DNA of 64,000 nt, taken from Cylindrobasidium torrendii FP15055 ss-10 (lineage: Eukaryota > Basidiomycota > Agaricomycetes > Agaricales > Physalacriaceae). Both the position numbers and the translations under genes were made by a program. The number at the start of each line of letters is the position of its first letter. The stretch's first letter is position 1. The DNA is taken from contig KN880500.1 in assembly GCA_000934385.1 (NCBI GenBank), positions 1 to 64,000 of the forward strand, written 5' to 3'. Under the pieces are notes generated by a model that saw only the letters and a program-made list of their open reading frames with translations, searched no databases and had not been told where the DNA came from. Of the stretch, positions 57,131 through 64,000 are shown in pieces.

Positions 57131-57621
57131 TGAACAGTGGAACGGCAGCGTACTCGCGGACAAGGTATCGAGGTAGTACTGGACTGGAAGCGGCTTGTGA
57201 ATGAATAGACTCAGTAGAATTGTATCGTATCGTCACGGTGCTGTATGGATTCACAACTTGAATGCACTTCGGTTCCGAAATAGTTGTTCAATGCAGCTCC
57301 GATTTATGTGTTTTCGTTGGGTGAACATTTATGTATACGACCTTCGTCGGGACCCCTTGTACGAGCATCACATACTGACCTATCATCCATGTACATCGTA
57401 CAAACGGATGATAACGTCTTCGCGGAACCACTAGGTGGAGGGAGAATCGACGTCTGCTTGCTTTCAGTAACTCGTGAGAACGGTGATCGGTCCGAGGCGC
57501 CGAACTACTCAGAGTCATGGATCCTTCCACGCTCTTGCCTTCATGCTTGCGCGGCGGCGGATTGCGTTTGGTTAATGGGCTGGGACTGCCATCAGTGAAA
57601 AATGCTGCTTCTATTGCTTGG

Positions 57622-58280
57622 GCATGCACCCTTATACTGGCGCGACCCGAACCGTCTACGACTTGAGAACACCAAGCAGTTGACTCCCCGCTCTACATCT
57701 AGGCTCTGCTTGAGAGGAGCCCGCACTTACAACCACTTGGACCTAGAGCGATGGAGCCATTGAAAATGGACAACTTGACGAGGACTGGATCAATCTTTCT
57801 TCGCTGTTGACAGAGTCCCGTACAAAGCGCGGCGATGAGGTGAAGGGGTCGGTACCATGGCATCGTGCTCTCTCCAACTTTCCATCGCCCGTATGTTTCG
57901 CTCCTTGACGCGTGTTCCTCCAAGTCTCTCTTGCTACATGTGTTACTGTACTTCGTTCCCTGTGGCCGACAACCGGGGGACGATATGTAATGTCACGGAG
58001 CCTCATCCAGCGCGCGGCCGCGTTCTTCACGGGTATGAATGACAATGACATGGCGCTGATGCCCAGGACTCTGGAGCGGCGACGCGTTCCACATGCTTAT
58101 CATGTTGGCTTTTGCGTATCGCCAAACCGGCGACGTTCAGAGTTCGCTCGAGAGCATTCACAACCGATCCGGCCCAATCTTTATACCAACGTCGACCACG
58201 GCATTCCCTCCCTCTTGTCGGCGCTGCATCCAGATAAGTGGGTCATCCGAAGAGAGAAACACGGACCTTGGCAGGCTGAA
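57622..58280 (+). pseudogene. tyrosinase relic 2
   Basis: Duplicate of relic 1 with its own further indels: GDEVKGSVPW (57833), ESIHNRS (58150), DHGIPSLLSALHPDK (58195). Neither relic is openable over more than about 60 codons. Confidence 0.65.
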
Positions 58281-58385
58281 CAAAGGGCAGGATTGTGCAC
58301 TGATTTTCCTATGAACACGCCTTTTGTAGTACACATAGTCCAAACTGGTATGTGCACTGGGAACAAATACCCCCGGATTTGAGAG

Positions 58386-58392
58386 TATATAA
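58386..58392 (+). promoter_or_regulatory. TATA box of paired-finger copy F
   Basis: TATATAA 44 bp upstream of the ATG at 58436. Confidence 0.55.
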
Positions 58393-58435
58393 CGGACAAG
58401 AACTTGGCACGAAAAATCCTCACACGACTCAAAAA

Positions 58436-58992
58436 ATGCCTTCCAAACCAACCCAAGGGTACGTAGCAATACACATAGCTCTCTGAACGTCAGTCAGTTC
58501 TTGGGACTAATCACTCTATTCAGAACCAAATGCCCAATTTGTCCTTTAGAAGGGAATTCGTGGGTTGTGACAACCAAGACCGATTACGCGACAAACACCC
58601 AACTCGTCGACCAGCACATCATAGACACGCACGCAGACTATCGCTTCTTCTGCAATATTCCGGGCTGCACGTTCAGCGTGCCGTATCTGAACAGAAGGAA
58701 TGTGAGGTTCATACATGCTCAAGCCGACCATGGCAGACGATACGAGGGCGAGACACTCCGAAAGATCGAGTCTTTCACGAACGTCGCCTCGACGGCATCT
58801 ATCCCTGGCACGTCCTCTGGCTTGTACCCGATGCCGTATAGCTCGGTCTCTGCTTCCAACCATCCAGGCAACGCACCGGCACCTCTCCCCTCGCCTTCGA
58901 GCTACCCAGCTCAATCTGTCGTTCCCGACGCGTATGTTACGACCTTCTCGACCTTGTATGGCGCCTTCGAGCCAGCTGACTCTCAGGCTTGA
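58436..58992 (+). CDS. paired C2H2-finger small protein, copy F
   Basis: Exon 1 58436-58458 (23 nt, phase 2), intron GTACGT...TATTCAG, exon 2 58524-58992; 163 aa. Finger 1 CPICPLEG...HIIDTH (C-x2-C-x24-H-x4-H), linker ADYRFF, finger 2 CNIPGCTFSV...HAQADH (C-x4-C-x15-H-x4-H), then GRRYEGETLRK. The Ser/Pro-rich tail ends with YVTTFSTLYGAFEPADSQA. It lies directly after tyrosinase relic 2. Intact, with a TATA box. Function unknown. Confidence 0.8.
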
Positions 58993-60469
58993 GCCGCCTG
59001 TGCTCGTACTTCCAATTCATCTGTCGTAGAATATCTTGTTTTGTGATTCATGATCCCATATAATGCATACAGATATCCCTTTCAAAATCGTGTCAAGAGT
59101 CTTAGTAGACTATTCAGCATCTCCGCTCGATTCCCATTGCCCCCAACAACGTACGGGTAGCGTTTTCTGACAAGAAATATTAGGACTCAAAGGATGAGCA
59201 TTCAAATCGGCATACACGTACCTTCGTTTCAATAAGCCGAGTTTCTACAAGCACGCCCGAGCATACACCCGCTCACGAACTTGTGGAAACGCAAGTTCGT
59301 TGCGCTCTCACTCATCCGACTTTGGTTTGAACGGTTCGTTCTCGGGCTAAAATGGTGGTATTGGACGTCCACGAACTCATCATAGCGGCAAGTTGCGAGG
59401 CGCTTTGATGATTGATCGAGTTAGCAGCCGGCTAGTACCGCGGCAGGACTCTCCAGCGACCATCATGGTGCACTATAATCTGACCTGTCGCGCTGCATGC
59501 ACCATCCGTCTTTGAGACACCGAACTGTGTTTTTTCATGGCGGCGCCCCTGCTATTCGAAACTCAGCTACCCCGAAGACGCACCGACTGACACTCGACTA
59601 CGGTTTCGGCGCATTGTTCTGCGTCCAGAACCTTCATGCTCTGCGTATCGGGTGCACCTCTTGATTGGAAGGGACGTAGGGAAGGTCAGATGAAGCGACA
59701 CACAATGGCAGAGGGCGGTGAAATGAAGGTACGTGCCACGCTCAGCCCGACGTCTTATTCTGATCCTGGCGGTAGCCCAGTGTCGACTCGGGCATGCCCG
59801 CGCAGCAATAACAGCGGCTATCCGAGCACCCACGCGAGCAAGCCACGGTGAGCAGTGGACTTCGCGCCTTCACCTGGATTCGCACATGTACTGTATCCCC
59901 ATCACCTGCTTGCCCTGCCATCTCTGCTCCAGGCTTTTGCTGCTTATCCGTCCCGCATCTCTCTCGACCTAGCGCGCTCACCATCCTATAATTCCGATTA
60001 CGGATGCATTGCTCTCTGCCTTGTCTTCGTATACACGCCGGTCGTCAACAACCTAGCGGAGGTTCTGCATCCTGTCGCCACATCCTAGTCACTCGAGACG
60101 GTAACGTCAAGCCACGAACTGTTCGCGGGGCGCACATTGGATGACGTCGTCTCTGCATGCAGGTGGAGCAAGGTAGACCTGTAGCTCTCATTGTCCATAC
60201 ACCGCACAAATTGTCTACGACATGTTTTCCATAACAAAGATGCCATTTCTCTTTCCCCGTGTTTTTTGTCTTGCTCGCCGTGAAGAATTTGACAATACAA
60301 AAGGAAGAATACTTTGGTTCGTGTGGTTATTCCTTTTGTCAGTATGCATAGCCTAAGCCAGTGCGTGCAATGAAGACAAAAACCTACAGGTTCCAGAGTA
60401 TATAATGTGCGGAGATTTGACACTGACAGAAATATTACTCTGCTCACACCATCTATCACACCATTAAGA
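58993..60469. other. intergenic, no supported gene
   Basis: Short frames only. TATATAAT at 60399-60406 is the likely TATA box of the next finger gene. Confidence 0.5.
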
Positions 60470-60997
60470 ATGAGCCGGTACGCCCAATTCTGTGAATAGT
60501 CAAATCTGTTCTTTGGACTCACAATGTTGCCTAGACCCGAATGCCCTGTCTGCCCTTTGCAAGGAGCCTCATGGGTTCTACTAGTTCAAGCTGATCCCAG
60601 TGCACAAAGAGAGCTTGTTGACAAGCACATAGCCGACATGCACTCGGATTGGCGTTTCTTCTGCAACATCCCAGGATGTACATTCAGTGTATCGTATCTG
60701 AACAGAAGGAATATGATGTTTGGGCATGCTGGACTACACCATCAAGGCAGGTACCAGGGTGAGACGCTTCGAAAGATTGGGTCTCATACGAATGCTGGTG
60801 AATTTTCGAGCCCGTCCTCGTACCCGACGCCGTCCGGTTTGCGTTCTGTTCCCAACCTGACAGCGAACGCAACGACACAACTTGCTCCGGCTCCGCGCTT
60901 CCCTGCTCACGCCGACGTTCCCGACGCGTATGTCACGACCTTCTCGACGCTGTCTGACGCCCTCGTACCCAAGCCGCCCACTGGCAAACAGCAGTAG
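60470..60997 (+). CDS. paired C2H2-finger small protein, copy G
   Basis: Exon 1 60470-60477 (ATG AGC CG), intron GTACGC...GCCTAG, exon 2 60535-60997; 156 aa. An unspliced start at the ATG at 60524 gives nearly the same protein. Finger 1 CPVCPLQG...HIADMH, linker SDWRFF, finger 2 CNIPGCTFSVSY...HAGLHH, then GRYQGETLRK. The tail ends YVTTFSTLSDALVPKPPTGKQQ. Closest to copy F. Intact, with a TATA box 64 bp upstream. Confidence 0.78.
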
Positions 60998-63900
60998 ATC
61001 GGGGACGGCGCGTGCTCGTGGATCCAATTTCTTCAAATTCCTCTGTCGTATTACTTGGATACATCTTTATTGGCTTGTCTCGCAATTCATGATTATCATT
61101 TATATGTAACGTTCGATTTGAGACGCCAGAGAGTTGCTCGGACTGCTTGCATAGTGTTGTCCGTCGACTGTTTTCAAAACGAGTCATAATCATTCAATCT
61201 GTGAACTTGAAGGAGGAAGAGGCTGGTGCGTCGGATATTTTGCTACACGGTAGACCATACCACTAGTAGTGCCCAAGGTAGTAGCTAAGACTACATACAG
61301 AGGACCATTCTTCCTTGGACAGTAAGCAGAGCTGCTTCTAATGAATGACCATAGCTTTAAGCGTCCACTTATGTTACAGCTGGGCTGAAAACTTCCCTAT
61401 GTCAATTCGTGAAGCCATTCACTGCTACTTCTTCATGTGGCCCCGTCTGCCGTTAGACGATTTCCGAAAAAGACATTGCTTTTCGCCTCAACGTCGCCTA
61501 ATAGTGAATGAAAATCAATGAGGGACTTTAATGATATTTCAGCTCCTTGATTACCGGACCGGGTCGAATTGCATGTCCGTCGACAAGTGTCCTGCAAACT
61601 ATGCCAACTCATAAGACGTAGCTACTCTGATTTAGACGTAGCCCTAGGACCTTCAATAGCCAGGATAAGAGCATCTGGACAATTTATCATGCCACAAATC
61701 CGCAGTGTACACACTTTTCGGAGATGAATGTCGTTTAAAGTTATATTCCCTCCTGCCCCCATACGCGTTGCAGTTACTACTGTGACGAGGCTTCACCACA
61801 GATGGTCGAAGAACTTCTATCATCGAGCTGCGATTCGTACTCTCGAAGCCTATTCACACAAGAGGTGCTCGGATTCAAGCGCATGAAGGGGGTCCAGGGA
61901 CCTTTTACTGTCCATCGGGCTCGAAAGCGTGAGAGTTCGAAACTCAATTGAAACCAAGCGGATTCGAACCTGAGGTTGCTGAATTGCTTAGGTGATCAGG
62001 ACTCTCCATCGAGTTCTCGTTTGGAGAAGACGAAGTTGCGCACCATCATTGTGTACTATGTATGTACATTGTATACTCGTACTGCGCTTCGCGGCGCCCG
62101 TTCATGAGGAGAATGGGGGGTGGGTATGGTCGTCACGAGAGTCTGTGTCAATTTCCCACGCGATAGAATGACGGGGACCTCTAGCGGTTCGAAAGCTAGG
62201 TGCTTTTGCTAAGAGGAAGTCCTACTACTGCTCTCGCCCACCCCAGCCTCATATTCCAGGTGAGAAGCTCTAGTCGTGTGCAGGACGTTCAAGATCCGAG
62301 CCGTGCACAGTGACAGGATAACTATACATACAGCCAAACTCGATTCGAAAGTATATGTGAGCGAACCGGGAAATCGGCATGCTTCACTAGCGTAACCGTT
62401 GTTGTTACCCCATACACTAGGTCCGTTCATCGCATGCCTGGACACAATCTGAGGGTGCCTCGGGCACATTTCGGGTGGCATGATGGTGTAGAATACCGTC
62501 TATCGATATCACTGTGACCAGCGACATAGAAGAGCGTGTGAGCGTAGCCGTTCTCACGCAGCGGATACACCTTTATGGGATCACTTCATGAGCAGAAAGG
62601 TTGTGTTGGATATGGGCGTCCCACTTGTATTGCTATGTATGAGCTCGATTTGAATTGTCATGTAGACCCAGAAAACGTAAAAGCCCGTGTGGCGCACATA
62701 CGCTTTGACATATCGATAAGCGCTAGGGGCTGCTGTGGACAGTGACACAACCACTGTACATGGAACTCCATTTGCCATTTCTATGAACAGGATTGTATAA
62801 CGCATGAACCACACACAAATCTCCCAATAAAGGAAGTCTAATGAGCGACGTGAGCATCGTGCTACCAACCCTCGGTCACCCACGCACCATTATTCTTCTT
62901 TTGGAGACACGCTTCGGATCCGTTACTACACAGAGGAGATTGTCGGCGGAAAACAGAAAAACATGGCACATTTCTCCGAGCCACCGAGCCACACTATGAC
63001 CGTATCAGACATGAAAGAAGGGTGGGCGGGCCCAAGTGGTTGGCGCAGGCTCGGGACAGCTGCGAGTGCCCTGTCGACTTCGTGGGCTTGTGGAAAAAGT
63101 CCGCATCGATGATGCATAAAGCTAATACATACATAAGCTATCTGGCGCCTTGCACTTAGCTGTCAAAGGAAAGGAGTGTATGAGTGTAGCAATGAGCTCG
63201 AGGCGTACGAAAAGTACAAGTTCCGCGACTCACTCGAACAACCGCTGTCTCGATCCCGCGTTCACAAGGATGACAGCTGAGCTTAGCGCGTTCGCAGCGA
63301 GGTCACAGTCTCGCCTGTCTTTCCTCACTCTCGCCTTGACTCTCGAGCCAGCGCAATTCAGATCTTCCTATGATTGTAAGTACGTGCTCTAGACTGCACC
63401 GCCGGCGCGGTAGTATTACTGGAAGGCTTCGAGCGGCACTGGAAGAAAACAGGGTATAGATATATCCTCCGTGCCGGCGGTACAAGTAGACGAAGGCAAG
63501 TAGCATTGCTCCTCGAACAAACGCATCACTCTCCAGACCCAAAGCTACGAATGCAAGCAAAACAGAAAAGATATCATTATTTTTCTACATTCCATCCTTT
63601 CCTGGGACACACACGGGCGCGTCGGTATCTAGCAAGAAAGAATATACATCATACAACATCGACAACATATCATAGAATCGTGAATGGGTGGATATCGGAA
63701 TACTGAGGGTCCAAGAGAAACCGTATGGCTATATGTTCGTTATATGTGTACAGGCGGCGAGGGATATAGATGAGCGCGACATCTGCATACAAGTCAAAGC
63801 AGGCGATATGGAGATGAAAGCAAGGGAACATCAAGAAGACAAGTACGCGATGTGGGTTTTGCTGGGTGGCGAGGATCAACTGGCCAGAGACGATTGACTG

Positions 63901-64000
63901 GTTGCAAAGTTGGAGACGACGAGGGAGCGACGATGGGAGGCGGTCGGGGTCGACGATGGCTTAGGGAATGATACCCTGATACATAATTCCTCCTTGGTCA
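60998..64000. other. 3 kb without a supported gene
   Basis: Open frames here are short and lack motifs. A minus-strand RNA polymerase III B-box-like GGTTCGAATCC occurs near 61960 without a tRNA fold. Possibly a heterochromatic or decayed segment. Confidence 0.45.

Noticed and set aside
23163..60997. CRISPR array or prokaryotic defence system
   Set aside because: Introns, TATA promoters and fungal gene families exclude a prokaryotic origin; repeats here are duplicated genes and minisatellites without regular spacers.
61930..62010. Possible tRNA or SINE on the minus strand (GGTTCGAATCC)
   Set aside because: The B-box is perfect but the T-stem does not pair and no acceptor or anticodon stem can be formed.
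62209..62883. Two minus-strand frames with hydrophobic segments
   Set aside because: No splice solution joins them into a membrane protein family I recognise.

Overview
The window is from a filamentous basidiomycete, most likely a mushroom-forming Agaricomycete. Evidence: genes are split by 45-70 nt introns with GTRNGT donors and CTAAC/CTGAC branch sites; there is a DIRS retrotransposon with a tyrosine recombinase, type-3 copper tyrosinases, a C2-domain phosphatidylserine decarboxylase, GT15 mannosyltransferase and MYND proteins. Exon coordinates were derived by hand from splice signals and frame continuity; no search or transcript data were used.

Layout. 1-4.9 kb: DIRS-type retrotransposon on the minus strand (spliced gag, RT/RNase H with a frame break, tyrosine recombinase). 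5.4-22.9 kb: housekeeping-like region with a secreted GPI-type protein, an HMG-box-like protein, a MYND protein, a divergent tRNA-Asp pair, a TP-rich repeat protein, a secreted HEXXH metallopeptidase, phosphatidylserine decarboxylase, a small unknown gene, a Rab GTPase and three tRNA-Ala. 23-35 kb: accessory region with small paired-zinc-finger genes, an HNH-like gene, an intact eight-exon tyrosinase and a GT15 mannosyltransferase. 35.6-37.6 kb: nucleolin/Gar2-like gene. 39.2-45.4 kb: a second, damaged tyrosinase carrying a 3.5-kb TA-flanked transposon with 106-bp inverted termini, a DDE transposase and a second gene, followed by an assembly gap. 46.4-47.7 kb: unknown serine-rich protein. 49 kb: tRNA-Ala. 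51-61 kb: more paired-finger genes, mini-finger genes, a four-finger pseudogene and two tyrosinase relics, partly made by a tandem duplication of about 3.5 kb period. 61-64 kb: no gene I can support.

The most unusual content is a clustered family of small proteins with two C2H2-type units (C-x2..4-C-x18..26-H-x4-H, then C-x4-C-x14..15-H-x3..4-H). At least ten loci lie between 23 and 61 kb. Most start with an 11-nt first coding exon ended by a phase-2 intron, several share an upstream block, and many end in a tail like VTTFSTLxDAL. They are interleaved with tyrosinase genes and tyrosinase relics. I do not recognise the family by name. The second notable item is the transposon with its passenger gene. 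The sequence to the right of the gap holds an empty copy of the same site, so the gap probably joins two overlapping haplotype contigs.
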